A DNA stretch of 64,000 nucleotides from the NCBI GenBank assembly GCA_001599755.1, contig BCHX01000001.1:1302001-1366000 (forward strand). Reading direction: 5' to 3'. The first letter of the stretch is position 1. Each line of letters starts with the position of its first letter. The DNA comes from Gliomastix tumulicola (Eukaryota; Ascomycota; Sordariomycetes; Hypocreales; Bionectriaceae). Of the stretch, positions 19,594-30,043 are shown piece by piece. Made by a program: the position numbers and the translations under genes. Below the pieces are notes generated by a model that was not told the origin of the DNA, made no database searches, and saw only the letters and a list, made by a program, of their open reading frames with translations.

Positions 19594-21591
19594 TTATTTG
19601 ATCTCTATGGAGGTTACTTCTGCCTGACGCGTCTCTAGAAATACCTTAGACTCACCTTCCATCAAGCTACGCACATAGCAAGCTCCAAGAAAAGTGTGAT
19701 GCCGCCCCTCGTCCTCCCTCAAGACCACCGGCGCATTATATCCCTTCAGAATGGCGATGGTATCATCAGCCCGGGCTTCGTGACGAGCAAGCCCTAGGTA
19801 TCCGTCTGTTGTCTCGATAAACTGCGCATGGCATATCTCTAGCCCCTGAATACAATCAAGATGCCACGTTGACCGATCTCCTGCCGACGGAACCTCCCGA
19901 ACGAGGCGTCGGAAGCCGCCCCTTATCCTGGGCAGCTCCGTGTCAAATGTCCGCGCGATCCAGTCATGCCATGTCTCTTGTTGCTTCCTCCCGAGAGAGA
20001 AAGATGATTGTTCCAGAGCGGCAGTATCGACGGCCTTGCGGAGTGAAAACAGAAGCACCAGAAACCCGATGCACTCTGGCGGGGTGATCCGATCCGCTAA
20101 CCCCTTGCGCGTGAGCACTCGCAAGATGGCCTGGAGGGGAGGGATCCCCGTCACGTACACGTCTCGGGACGAGCAGAACGCCACGCAGAACTCGAAGAGG
20201 GGCGTTTCTGTGTCAATGATGACTTGTATGCAGTCGTGGGCATGTCTGACCTGCTGGACTGGGAGCAGCCCAACGACGACGAGGGTGCGTTGTACGACGA
20301 GGGCTGGCCTGTCCCCCAGCGCGGAGTTGAAAACGCCTGCATCGGCAGAGACCTTGTCGGGCATGATGTGCAGCGGGTGCTCCGGCCCCTTGGCCGCTAC
20401 GTCTGCATAGTTGGGCAGCCACGACGGCATCGTCCTGGTATCATCCCCAGCGCCAGCGAGATCCAGAAACCACAACTCGCTGATATCAATGCCAGCTGGG
20501 TAGATCCCCAGGCAGCGGGATATGAAGTCGCAGTACACGTCAATGTATGACATCTCTCGGCGGTAGTCGGGGACGATGTCCATGCATGTCAGGCTGAGGA
20601 GGGCGTATACGTAGTCCTTTGGATCGGTAGCGAAGAATCTTCCCCCAACACCGGCTACCAGCAGGGCTGACGCGACGGAGGCCGCATCATGAAGTGTTCG
20701 GTCGAGCCTCAAGTTGCGGTCTGGTGCGAGTTCCCTGTTGATGTTGTCGATCGCGGTTACCACGTTCCACCTGATGCCCGTGTCTGCGACGACCGACCAA
20801 CAGAGGCCGGAGACGAAGCGTGGCTGTGCCATGAACGAGATCTTGATGAAACTGCGCAGATATACCATCACCCGGGCCACTTGGATCATGTCCTTCCCTG
20901 GCATGCGGCACGACGCCGAGCAGTACAGCAGGCGGCGCGACAGGACGAGCTCCTGGAGGATCCAGACGCGAGACCAGTACGGCAGCTGGAACAGCTCGTA
21001 AGCGGCATTCCAGAGGCGGTTCTCCTCGAGCTCCTCGCCCACGTGGAGGTCGGGCCATCTCTGCAGCCACTCCAGCGTCCGAAAGCCGGCTTCATCGCCG
21101 GCATCCTCATAGGCAGCATGGATCCTGTCGATGAGCTCAAATGCAGCAGACACCACGTCGTCGTCGTCTCTCCCCAGCCAGGCAAACACCACCTCTGCCA
21201 AGGGGTAGATGAAGCGCATACGCATGACCTGTCTGCCCTGCTCGATTGGATCCCACTGATTGATACATAGCGCATCGGCCCAGAGACGAAACGAAGATGG
21301 GTCTCGGTCCGGGAACTCGAGCTGCCAGTGGCTTTTGACGCGGCGCAGAGCGGCGGCGAGATTGGCAGTGACAGCCCACGGCTTGCCATCAACGGTGATG
21401 GCTTCCGTGTCCGATGCGTCGCCCCAGACGTATGAGAGGGCGGCGAAGCGTGGCTGGTCAGGCTGATCGTCCTTGTCGATGAGACGGGCTATATGCAGGC
21501 GGCACGAAACGCTACCATCTGAAGTATCCAAGATCTCTATAAGCCGAATATCCTCACCGGCATCATCGAGCGGCGTCCATGGGCGCTCCAT
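19594..21591 (-). CDS. HET-domain (heterokaryon incompatibility) protein
   Basis: This single-exon 665-aa protein has an N-terminal HET domain, a fungal TIR-related module that triggers cell death on non-self fusion in the characterised cases. Three hallmark blocks are present in order: FAALSYVWGD (about 49-58), LWADALCINQWDPIEQGRQV (about 103-122) and AEVVFAWLG (about 132-140). The remaining ~500 residues carry no second domain I can name; I see no NACHT, ankyrin or WD repeats. It is tail-to-tail with the lactonase gene, 231 bases away. HET genes are numerous in filamentous ascomycetes and mostly uncharacterised, so the label gives the domain, not a proven incompatibility function. It may be a passenger in the metabolic island. 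Confidence 0.92.
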   Translation of the reverse strand: MERPWTPLDDAGEDIRLIEILDTSDGSVSCRLHIARLIDKDDQPDQPRFAALSYVWGDASDTEAITVDGKPWAVTANLAAALRRVKSHWQLEFPDRDPSSFRLWADALCINQWDPIEQGRQVMRMRFIYPLAEVVFAWLGRDDDDVVSAAFELIDRIHAAYEDAGDEAGFRTLEWLQRWPDLHVGEELEENRLWNAAYELFQLPYWSRVWILQELVLSRRLLYCSASCRMPGKDMIQVARVMVYLRSFIKISFMAQPRFVSGLCWSVVADTGIRWNVVTAIDNINRELAPDRNLRLDRTLHDAASVASALLVAGVGGRFFATDPKDYVYALLSLTCMDIVPDYRREMSYIDVYCDFISRCLGIYPAGIDISELWFLDLAGAGDDTRTMPSWLPNYADVAAKGPEHPLHIMPDKVSADAGVFNSALGDRPALVVQRTLVVVGLLPVQQVRHAHDCIQVIIDTETPLFEFCVAFCSSRDVYVTGIPPLQAILRVLTRKGLADRITPPECIGFLVLLFSLRKAVDTAALEQSSFSLGRKQQETWHDWIARTFDTELPRIRGGFRRLVREVPSAGDRSTWHLDCIQGLEICHAQFIETTDGYLGLARHEARADDTIAILKGYNAPVVLREDEGRHHTFLGACYVRSLMEGESKVFLETRQAEVTSIEIK

Positions 21592-22024
21592 ATTTGTTGA
21601 AGACGAAGAAGATAAACTGGGCTCTCTTCCCGTTGGTGATTTGGAAAGATGAGTCGGCCGTATTGGTCAAATCATTCTCAAGTAACAGAATGGCACAAGT
21701 GCGGGATTAATATGAATGGTGATGAGTGTGCTCAAGTATTATTGGACGGCAATTGCACCTCTTGGTTGCCTGACCAAAACGCGGGGCTGGCATTTCGGCC
21801 TGAATCCGCATAATAGTCATGATGTGACTGTGTATGTGGCAGCTGGCTGAGGTCAGCGCATCTGGGGATCTTCTGACTTTCTAGCTGTCTACTGGCAGTT
21901 GAATAATGAATCATGAAGAGTATCTCGACAAGTTTTGGTCGATAAGAACGGAGTGGTAACGGGACGAAGCCTGACAGAATGCAGGTAAGCTTGGTAGGTA
22001 TTCCAGGTCGCTGCTACATATCCC
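21592..22024. other. Intergenic between HET gene and PEX11-like gene
   Basis: These 433 bases hold the HET gene promoter and the downstream end of the PEX11-like gene. The stretch is AT-richer than the flanks, and I see nothing else in it. Confidence 0.5.
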
Positions 22025-22860
22025 TCACTTTGCAGCTATATCCTTCCCACAGCGCTCCCACACGTCGAAACCTGTCAGAACACTCGTGATCGTCATGACA
22101 AGCCCAACCGTCAGAGGACCGGCCTGAATCCAACCGAGGAAACTCCCCGGGAGAGACAGGTCCAAGACACACGCCACAATCTTGCGAAGATGTGTCCGAG
22201 CGGACTTTTCCAACATTGCCTTCTTCTGCTCTCTATCCTTGAGCTCTTCAGATTTCTCTTTGTTTTCTGATTCCGAAGTCTCCCGCCGCCGCCACGCTGC
22301 GATCTCTGTCCTGGTCCTCGACAACCGCAGACCACCCGCCACGGCACCGAAGAGCAAGGCGAGAAACCAGCACCTCTGCGACTCCTTCTTGAGCACGAGC
22401 TCGTACTCGGGGCCCCAGACAGCCAGCCCATCTACCCCTAAGGCGTCTATTATCGTGACCGTCTCCAGTAGCAAGTAGAGGCCGTTGAAAGTATTGGACA
22501 GCACGTCGAGGTACGACTCGGCCGTCAAGGTCTGAGGCGACGATGACGATACGATGGAGTATGATTTGTAGAAGGCATCCAGAAAGCGGAAGAGTCTGAT
22601 GAGGCGACGGGTGATGTTGAGTTTCCCCCGGAAGTGGGCGAGGGGTGCCGTGAGACGAAGCCCCCTGGGGATTAGGGCTGGCACAGAGAGGAGGAGGGAG
22701 GAGACTGTCTGTGTGAAGCCTTGGAGGAAGCGGAAGGTTCTTTCGAGGCCATCTTTCTTTGCATGAGACAAGACATGTGATGTGTTTCGGGGGGTGAGGT
22801 TGTTCACTTACACGCGTCGGTGCTGAAGTACCGAAGCTGAGCCCAGGTGTCTGTAGCCAT
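22025..22860 (-). CDS. PEX11-family peroxisomal membrane protein
   Basis: PEX11 proteins elongate and divide peroxisomes and affect fatty-acid flux. The model is complement(join(22025..22752,22812..22860)), 258 aa. Exon 1 codes MATDTWAQLRYFSTDA. Joining donor GTAAGT (phase 1) to the acceptor at 22753 gives DAYGLERTFRFLQGFTQ, the conserved N-terminal PEX11 helix. Later come FRGKLNITRRLIRLFRFLDA, a hydrophobic segment near 100-130 and a charged Glu/Lys stretch (SENKEKSEELKDREQKK). A C-terminal hydrophobic helix is followed by the tail GKDIAAK. An alternative acceptor 4 nt upstream would break the reading frame with this donor. The gene is most like the PEX11C/GIM5-type branch, though the subtype is not certain. 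It lies beside the Zn2Cys6 regulator in the metabolic island, which may link the pathway to peroxisomes. Confidence 0.82.
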
Positions 22861-23069
22861 GACAGCTTTGCAGAAGCCCAATGGAGCGTAGTTGCCTCAA
22901 CAGTCTTCCCATACGTCGAGACGGAAACACTCCTATTAATGAAGCTCATCGTCGTCATCCTCATATCAACCCTGATATAACCGACATGACCTTCCCCTTC
23001 ACAAAGGCAGACAGATAGCATCATCCAGCCTTGCCCCGCCCCCCGGAAAGTTCTCGGCATCTCAGTCCT

Positions 23070-25468
23070 TCACCCCAAATGTCCCCAAGTCGGCAGCAGC
23101 GGCATCCTCGGCATGCTGTCGGCGCTCCACCACGGAAACGCGTCCGGATGGAAACCGGCGCCGGTGTTGGTCGCCGGATACGCAAAGTCGTCGTCCCACA
23201 TCGGCACGTGCTGCCCCATCTCCTCGGCGGTCGTGTTGTGAAGAGAAGAAGAAGAAGCGGCGGTAGCGTTGATATCCTGGCCATGGGCGGCGTTGCCATG
23301 CGTCAGGAAGTTTCCATGATGTGCCCCGTTGATGTGCTCGGCGTTGGCATCAACAAGTCTACTTCCCGCAGCAGCAGCAGCAGCCGGAATCTCGTTGAGT
23401 CTATCTCGTACGTGCTGCGGATGCGCCCTCTGCCCAGCACTGAGCAACCGCCTTATCGTATCGAGACTCCGTCCACTTCCGGGCGTATGCGAGGCCTCCT
23501 TCTGCAGAACGGTGACAGCGGCAGCGAGACGGGACGCGGCTTCGGCCTGCCCCTTGGGATCCTTCATCTGCTTCAGCTCAAAGGCCTCGACGGTGGCGGC
23601 CGTGTAGATGCAGTAGCTGATCTGGTACGTGATGAGGCGGTGCGGGAAGGTCTTGGTGTAGAGCTGGTGGATGGCGTGGATCTTGCGGGAGTGGACGGTG
23701 CATTCTTTCAGGTGCTCGTCACGGAGGCCTCGGTTGGGCGCGTTGAGATACGGCCGCCGGAGGAGGATGTGCAGCGTGTGGTAGAGGAGGCTGGAGTGTC
23801 AGGTTTGTCAGCATCAGGGTGACACTCGGGCCAGTGAGAACCAAGGGAACAACGCGAGAGAACTCACTTCAACGACACGATGTGCGGCGGCGGACTCTGC
23901 TCCAGCTTGTCCGGCTCGTCGATCCGCAGATATACGGGCGTCTCGTCATACCACCGCCGACACCGCCGATCCAGATCCTCCACCTGCGCCGAGAAGCTCT
24001 CGGCCGTGCCCGCGCTCGCCGAGAACAGCGTGACCATGTCCGTCGTGATCTCGTGCAGACTCGAGAACGAGCAAAACGTCGAGCTGCTCCAGGCCGGTGT
24101 AGGACTGAAACTCTCGGCGCACAGCTCCGTCGCGTGCACGGGACGCCACACACGCTCGTCGTCGAACTTGTCGAGGATCTCGCCCGTCGGGTACGGCCGG
24201 CGCGTGAGCGAGGGGAACCGGCCCAGCGACAGGCTCAGCGTCTTGTCCCAGAGGTAGGCCGAGTTGTAGAGGCGCTTGCGGGCCTCGATCTCGGCGGGCG
24301 TCCAGCGCTCGAGGCGCGCGAGGCCGATGATGTCGAGGTGCAGGCCCATGTCCATCATCATGCGGATGGCCATGCCCGTGTACAGCCAGCCCTCGGAGTT
24401 GTTGCCCATGGCGCACTGCCGCCCGCCGAGGATGAGCAGGCCCTGGATCGTCGGGATGCGCGGGCACGGGGCCGACATCTCGCGGAGGAGGAGCGTCCTC
24501 GCCCGCTGGATGAGCTCCTCGCCCTGGCCGGCGGCCACGACGCCCTGGAAGTCCGGGGCGCTGTCCCTGGGCAGGTGGCGGGCGGCGAGGCCGAAGATGC
24601 AGAGCAGCAGGAAGTCGGAGCAGTGCGGGCCGCCGAGCGCGAGGTCCATGAGCATGATGGGGCGGTAGACGCAGCTGTGCAGCGGGTGCAGCCAGTTCCA
24701 GTAGATCTCGAGCAGGGCCACGCCCGTCCGCGTGTCGACGCCCGTGCCGTCCATGGTCGGCTTGGCCGCGATCAGAGGCATCCAGACCGAGTCCATGAGG
24801 GCGTATTGCCCACGCAGGACCGTCATGTGCTCGCGCTTCAGCTCACTGTCGTCCTCCGGGTGGTGACCGCCGCCGCCGTCATCGTCAAGAGACCCCGCGT
24901 GGAAGCGGCTCGTCGGCCCGTTGTAGATGACATCGCCGTTCTCCCCGATGCCGACCTGGAACCACAGCGAGTTGGGCGCCTCGGCGTTGGTGGACCGTGA
25001 GCACGGCGTCGCCTCGGTGATGGTCGTCAGGGGACTCGGGCCGGGAGCAAGACCGGACAGTCTCCGGTGTGAATGAACGGCCGAGGAGTGTGCAGGCGTA
25101 CCAGAGCTGGCCGGACGCTGGTGAGACTGTGCGTGAGACTCCTCCCCCTCTCCCTCGCCGTGACCACTCGCAGGCGATGTCTCACCCGCCGAGTGTCCCG
25201 TGTCATCATTTCCATGTGCCCCTAACGCAGCACTCGCGTCCCGCAGCCGTGTCTCAGCCGCCTTGCTCTGGGGCCACACGCAGCCCTCGCCCGAGCGCCG
25301 GCATCCCGCACAGATGGGCTGTTCCCCGGAGCACTTCACCTTCCGGGTCTTGCAGGCGGCGCAGGCGAATCCGTACCGGCGTGCCTTTCGGATTCCGCCG
25401 CCGCTGCCTCCGGCGTTGCTGCTGGACGCCGGGTTCTGTGCGTTCTCAGATCTGGGCGTGCCAGCCAT
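23070..25468 (-). CDS. Zn2Cys6 transcription factor with fungal MHR domain
   Basis: This is a nuclear regulator. The model is complement(join(23070..23790,23868..25468)), 773 aa. The binuclear zinc cluster is C36-x2-C39-x6-C46-x6-C53-x2-C56-x6-C63, in FACAACKTRKVKC. A low-complexity Gly/Ser/His-rich linker (about 70-170) precedes the middle homology region. That region includes YWNWLHPLHSCVYRPIMLMD, LLLCIFGLAARHLP, MGNNSEGWLYTGMAIRMMMD and RKRLYNSAYLWDK. The single intron restores VSLNLLYHTLHILLRRPYLN, a typical motif of this family. The C-terminus is Ala- and Asn-rich. Its divergent partner is the cyclase-family hydrolase, so it is the best candidate for a pathway-specific regulator of the 14-32 kb block. 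I do not recognise a named orthologue. Confidence 0.92.
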
Positions 25469-26171
25469 AGTAGGGTGAATGCCGAAGGAAGAAGCCGATG
25501 CCGAGGGTGAAGTTGATATTCCAAAAGTCTTCAGAGTTGTTGCTGGACAGAATCGAACAATGGTGTGATAAGGAGTAACAGCAATCCTTTCTCACGGAAG
25601 ATGTTTTTTCTTCTTCTTTTGCTTTCTAGGAGAAAGGAAATCGATGCAGGTTGGAAGATGCCGAATAACCTCTTGCACGAGGAGGAACTAGTGGTGCCCT
25701 GCAGCGAGTAATGCCAATGCTTCCCCTCACACGGAAACCTAGTCACGACAAGGAACACTTGCCTGTCCTGGGGCCAAAAGTCATGAGGAGAATGCTAGTT
25801 CTAGCGCTAAGAGACGGAGATCTGGGGTTGCCTTCCAGGATGCAGGATCCAAAGCTCCTCAAATACCGAGCGTCGGCTTCATGTTTCCGAGGGAGAGCAA
25901 TAGATAGTCCACAACTCCCCGCTTCCCCTCCCTCGTCACGGACTCTCCGCCTCTCGGCTGGGAGATGCCGGGGATAACGGCTGTCTATCACGGGCAATTA
26001 TTGCAAGCTGCATATCAGAGCCAAGATTTGTAGTTGATATTTGTATGTAACTTGGACTACTTATAGCAAACATTAGAAGGTCACATGGACACATCCCCGA
26101 CGTGGCCCAGCCTCTTCCATCGCCAACCCTGACAACAGCTGGTCTTTCCATTCGCCCGTCTCCCGTGAAAC
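25469..26171. promoter_or_regulatory. Divergent promoter region of the regulator and cyclase genes
   Basis: These 703 bases separate two divergent genes and must carry both start regions. A CTTCTTTT-type tract (about 25600-25625) lies upstream of the regulator. I see no gene in it. Confidence 0.5.
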
Positions 26172-27329
26172 ATGACCAACCGTCCGAGCTTCAGCGACCT
26201 GCCCCTCCGCAAGGGTGACCCCAAGGCATCAGCCTGGGGTCTGTGGGGGGATGAGGATGAGCTCGGCACCCTGAACTTGCTTACACCCGAGGTCATCGCT
26301 AAAGCGGCACAAGAGGTCAAGACCGGCGAGGTCATCCCAGTCAAGTACGTTATCACTCTCCGTTGTAGTCTTTGATTAAGGGGGTCAGGGCGTTGACTGG
26401 TGTAACGCGTCTAGCCTACCCCTAGATGGGCTCATTCGGCCGATGAACCCTGTGAGGAAGCCATGCTCACACAGAATCATTGCCAAAGCATCATCCAACG
26501 ATGACGAGGTACACCCTCCACTCCTCTTCTTCGCTTGTTACATTATGCTCATCGTGTCCTAGCTCGATATCAACACCCAGGGTTCCAGCCACTGGGACGG
26601 ACCGCGCCACTTCCCCTACCAAGAGACGCTGCAGTTCTACAATGGCGTGGCCCAAGATGCCATCTCAGGCTCCGAGGCCAATGAAAAGCTTGGGATTCAG
26701 AGTAAGTATCAACTATACTGGCCAAAGCATCAACTAGAAGCCCTCCCAATGCTGACTGACTATCTCAAAAAAAAGACATAGCAAAAAAGACCATCACCGG
26801 CAGAGGCGTCCTCCTCGACTGGTTCTCCTGGGCCCAGACCAACAACATCTCCATCGACCCCTTCTCCCGCTCCGGCATCCCCCTCGCCCAGCTCCTCTCC
26901 GTCGCCGCCCACCAGAACAACACCACCTTCCAGCAGGGCGACATCCTCCTCGTCCGCACCGGCTGGCTCGCCGCCTACCAGGAGCTCTCCCTCGCCGAGC
27001 GCGCCGCCCTCCCGGACCGCGCCGTCCGCGCCTCCTGCGGCGTCGAGGCGAGCGAGGAGGCCATCCGCTGGCACTGGGACCGCGCCTTCGCGGCCGTCGC
27101 GACGGACACGGTCGCCTACGAGGTGTGGCCGAGCCCGCGGCCGTACGGCGTCAGCATGCACGAGGTGTTCCTGAGCGGGTGGGGGATGCCCATCGGGGAG
27201 AGCTTTGACCTCGAGGCGCTGGCGGAGAAGTGTCGGGCGCTGGGGAGGTGGACGTTCTTGTTTGTCAGTGTGCCGCTGCATATACCTGCCGGTGTGGCCA
27301 GTCCTCCTGGTGCGGCGGCGATCTTCTAG
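26172..27329 (+). CDS. Cyclase-family (PF04199) metal-dependent hydrolase
   Basis: This family includes kynurenine formamidases and other Zn/Mn amide or ester hydrolases, and some cyclic-compound degraders. The model is join(26172..26344,26415..26508,26563..26701,26776..27329), 319 aa. Markers are WGLWGDEDELGTLNLL near the start, NLPLDG at the first junction, then SHWDGPRHF (about 99-106), the fungal form of the HxGTHxDxPxHF metal motif. GRGVLLDW and GDILLVRTGWLAAY follow, and MHEVFLSGWGMPIGE lies near the end. The third intron has two in-frame acceptors 6 nt apart (exon at 26776 or 26782), giving QNIAKK or QTKK. The first is chosen because it fits the family spacing better. I see no signal peptide or PTS1. 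The substrate is unknown. Being opposite the Zn2Cys6 regulator suggests direct control by it. Confidence 0.88.
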
Positions 27330-27567
27330 AATAGTATATAGAGAAATATGTGAGGATATAGACACATTATTTATTTAAGAAGACCTACTACGAGCGCCAG
27401 AGTGACTTATCTCGGTTATGAATATTTCTAACAAACCATAGATACATGATACATTCGTCTATCTTTAAATCGTTATGAAGTCGTATCATTAAATTAAATA
27501 GCCTTGAAACAACATCCGTAAAGAAGCAAAACGATAATCGTCAAAGTAAGCATATGTCCAACGAGGG

Positions 27568-29061
27568 CTACCCAACTATGGCAACTTGAAGCTGAGACGA
27601 GCACTTCGATATACTGCTTTCAACCGCCTTAGTATACAGCTCGTCAGGATCTAGGATACGAGTCCCTAACGCATCTTCCAGCCCCTGCTTGTCCGGGTTG
27701 GCCTGGAACACGACGGTTGACTTCGAAGCACCGCTGCTCAGATTTGACTGGAAAATACCTGCTGCAGAAAGCGGCAGGAAATCCTCGTATGTCACCGGCA
27801 CGGCCTCGATGTATCCCTTCTCGATGAGCTCATTCAAAGGAGCGGTCCCGTCTTCTCTCTTGATCTTTGAGTCAGGTGGCAGTTTCTGATCCTGAGAGCA
27901 TCGGTAGTAGAAGTAGACTAGGCCCAGTCTTCGCAATTCGTTCCAGGCGTCTGGGAACTCCCGGAAGGTATCCTGGAGGATCTCCTCGTATGAATCGCTG
28001 GAACTCTGCTCTCCTGCCGATTCTCTCATGGCAGTCTCCATCGACTTCTGCGTGAGACGATCATAGAGGGCTCTTCCGGCTGGAGTCACCGCAGCGCCTC
28101 TCTCCTCGACCTCTCCAAACCTCGCTCTATGCGAGCTCTTCTCGACGCCTCCAGGCTGTGCTTGATCTGAACAAGTTGGAAAGGCGATGGCTTCTTCCAC
28201 AGCGAGGAAGCTGGTCTGCCTAAGTAGGATAGGACAGTCTCTAGCTGGCGGGCCCTCGATTCTGTGCTTTGCCTGGATGCCATGTAGCCCCATCGTCTCC
28301 TGCACCTTGACTATGTCAAGCGTCCTCGGCGTGAGGTGATTGATGTGCGTTGTCCCGAAGCAGACGACATCAGCCAGGACAGGGTGCTCTGCCTTGAGCT
28401 TCTCGTACTCTTCCCTCCCGGCTATAGCGGACCCCTGCCATTTGAATGTCTTGAGCGCCTCTCTGATGAAGTCGTCTCCCTGGGCCGCCGTCAACCTGCC
28501 GCCCTGGTCTTTCGCAGTGGCCAGGATCCGGATGAGCTCATCAGAGAAGATGTTTCGCTGACCAAGAATTCTCTCCGCCAGCTCGCGCACCTCGGCATTT
28601 TTGAGAAGCCCAGGGCGCAAGACAGATGTAAAGACCCGAAACGGATTCCTCTCGAGGGATGCCTGGGAAATCGGCCGGAAGCAGGTGGCATGCATGGGCA
28701 GCCCGGCCTCCGACAAATCATAGTACCCTACCGAGCGAAGGCCCAAGACACCAAATATCGACCTCATGATGCGCAGCTCCTGGGCCGTACCGACTCTGAT
28801 GGCGCCGTGTCTCTCGACATCGAGCCTCGAAGGGCCGGTTCCCGCCGTGTCTACGCCGCCATAGCGCATAGCCCTGACTTCTGGGTTTGTGATTGTGCTA
28901 TTATGGTTGACCTCGGAGACGACCTTGACAAGATCGCCATAGAGGGGCACCTCGGCCTTGTACATCTGGGACAGGGCGAGAGTGAAGGCTGTCCTGAGGT
29001 CGTCTGGGTCAGCCCAGATGCTGCTGTCGGTATCTGACATCTGAGACCCCATAGTTGTCAT
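27568..29061 (-). CDS. DUF1338 protein, 2-oxoadipate dioxygenase/decarboxylase-like (HglS family)
   Basis: This is a single-exon 497-aa member of the DUF1338/YdcJ family. The bacterial member HglS is an Fe(II) enzyme that converts 2-oxoadipate to D-2-hydroxyglutarate with O2. The expected ligands are visible: H85 with substrate Arg R89 in VERHGAIRVGT (the four-residue spacing of HglS H70/R74), a second His in TTHINHLTPR (H239 or H242), and an acidic residue in RFGEVEERG (E317 or nearby). YEDFLPLSAAGIFQSNL near the C-terminus is also typical. It is cytosolic as far as can be seen. The start at 29061 has a second Met four codons in. In the island it could process a 2-oxoacid. No other lysine-catabolism gene is present, so the natural substrate may differ. 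Confidence 0.87.
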   Translation of the reverse strand: MTTMGSQMSDTDSSIWADPDDLRTAFTLALSQMYKAEVPLYGDLVKVVSEVNHNSTITNPEVRAMRYGGVDTAGTGPSRLDVERHGAIRVGTAQELRIMRSIFGVLGLRSVGYYDLSEAGLPMHATCFRPISQASLERNPFRVFTSVLRPGLLKNAEVRELAERILGQRNIFSDELIRILATAKDQGGRLTAAQGDDFIREALKTFKWQGSAIAGREEYEKLKAEHPVLADVVCFGTTHINHLTPRTLDIVKVQETMGLHGIQAKHRIEGPPARDCPILLRQTSFLAVEEAIAFPTCSDQAQPGGVEKSSHRARFGEVEERGAAVTPAGRALYDRLTQKSMETAMRESAGEQSSSDSYEEILQDTFREFPDAWNELRRLGLVYFYYRCSQDQKLPPDSKIKREDGTAPLNELIEKGYIEAVPVTYEDFLPLSAAGIFQSNLSSGASKSTVVFQANPDKQGLEDALGTRILDPDELYTKAVESSISKCSSQLQVAIVG

Positions 29062-29763
29062 CGGCCGGAGAGAGAATCGACGTCGAGAGTAACAATAGCT
29101 CGAGGCATAAAGGTATTGAAAAGGAAAGGAACGGCTTATCGCGGAAGTTGACCTAGACCTCGCTCTTCAAGCGATAGATAGCGCGGCTAATCGGAAGTGC
29201 AGATAAGAGCCTCAACTCAACTCCACAGTGGAAGAGTCGACTAGCTAAGTAGTCAACGATCAACAACATCACAACATCAAGACAACAGTTTGACATCAAG
29301 GACAGAAATTCGGTCAAGTTCCGCCAATATTAATCCCATTTGGCAGGAAACACGATGCCTTTCTACCCAAGTCCAGGTGGAGTTGTCAACGAGATGCCAT
29401 ACTAGACCCTCGGCATCTTCACCTCCCACAATCCGAACATACCGAATCCTGTCTCCACGTCTCGAAACTAGGCCCAGTCGGCTTGTGACTTTAACTCCAA
29501 AATCCCACCGGCCGGATCCATGACGCCACAAAAACTTATGGGAAGGAAATGCCGATCTCTCTCAGACGTTATCAGCTTCGTCAGACCCCCAAGTAGTTTC
29601 CCCCGGACGAGTGAGAAAGCTGGAAACCCTGCCGAGTCAGTAAACTCGGTCTACTTCCGTGAGCTAAATAAAAAAAAAACAGACGAAATTCCCCAGATCC
29701 CTCGCGCGGCGTCGTCCCCCCCAGACTTCCCCCGCATCGGCAATGATGGAGTTTTTTGCTCGT

Positions 29764-29787
29764 CTACTACTACTACTACTACTACTC
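29764..29787. repeat. (TAC)n microsatellite
   Basis: About eight tandem TAC/ACT units lie upstream of the MFS transporter gene in non-coding DNA. Confidence 0.85.
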
Positions 29788-29873
29788 TATATGCTTGCTT
29801 TAAGCATGAACCCACAGGAGGCGACTAGGGGCACTTGTCGAGGGTTTCCTTTCCTCCTCTGACTCGGTGTGTG

Positions 29874-29880
29874 TATAAAG
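29874..29880 (+). promoter_or_regulatory. Candidate TATA box of the MFS transporter gene
   Basis: TATAAAG lies about 165 bases upstream of the chosen ATG (30044), a reasonable distance for an inducible fungal gene. Confidence 0.35.
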
Positions 29881-30043
29881 ACAAGGGATCATCCATGGTT
29901 TTCTGAAAGTGCCCTTGGACCCTTATCCTCTCATCAGGCAGCGCGCGCTCAGACTTGGTTTCCAACTCACCTTACACACATCCCATCCCTCCTCAACCTC
30001 CTCAACGAAAGTCCTGACCGAGGGAACGGCAACTCTCTTCACT

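Larger units (their letters stand above)
29062..30043. promoter_or_regulatory. Divergent promoter region of the DUF1338 and MFS genes
   Basis: This is 982 bases of shared upstream DNA. It contains an ACT/TAC trinucleotide run (29764-29787) and a TATAAAG box at 29874-29880, about 165 bases before the MFS start. I see no gene in it. Confidence 0.5.

Noticed and set aside
23819..25000. 393-codon plus-strand frame
   Set aside because: It is antisense to the Zn2Cys6 regulator, with Arg/Ala/His-rich composition typical of shadow frames and no motif.
29909..30043. Upstream in-frame extension of the MFS transporter
   Set aside because: It would start close to the TATA box and add 45 residues before the normal N-terminus of sugar porters.
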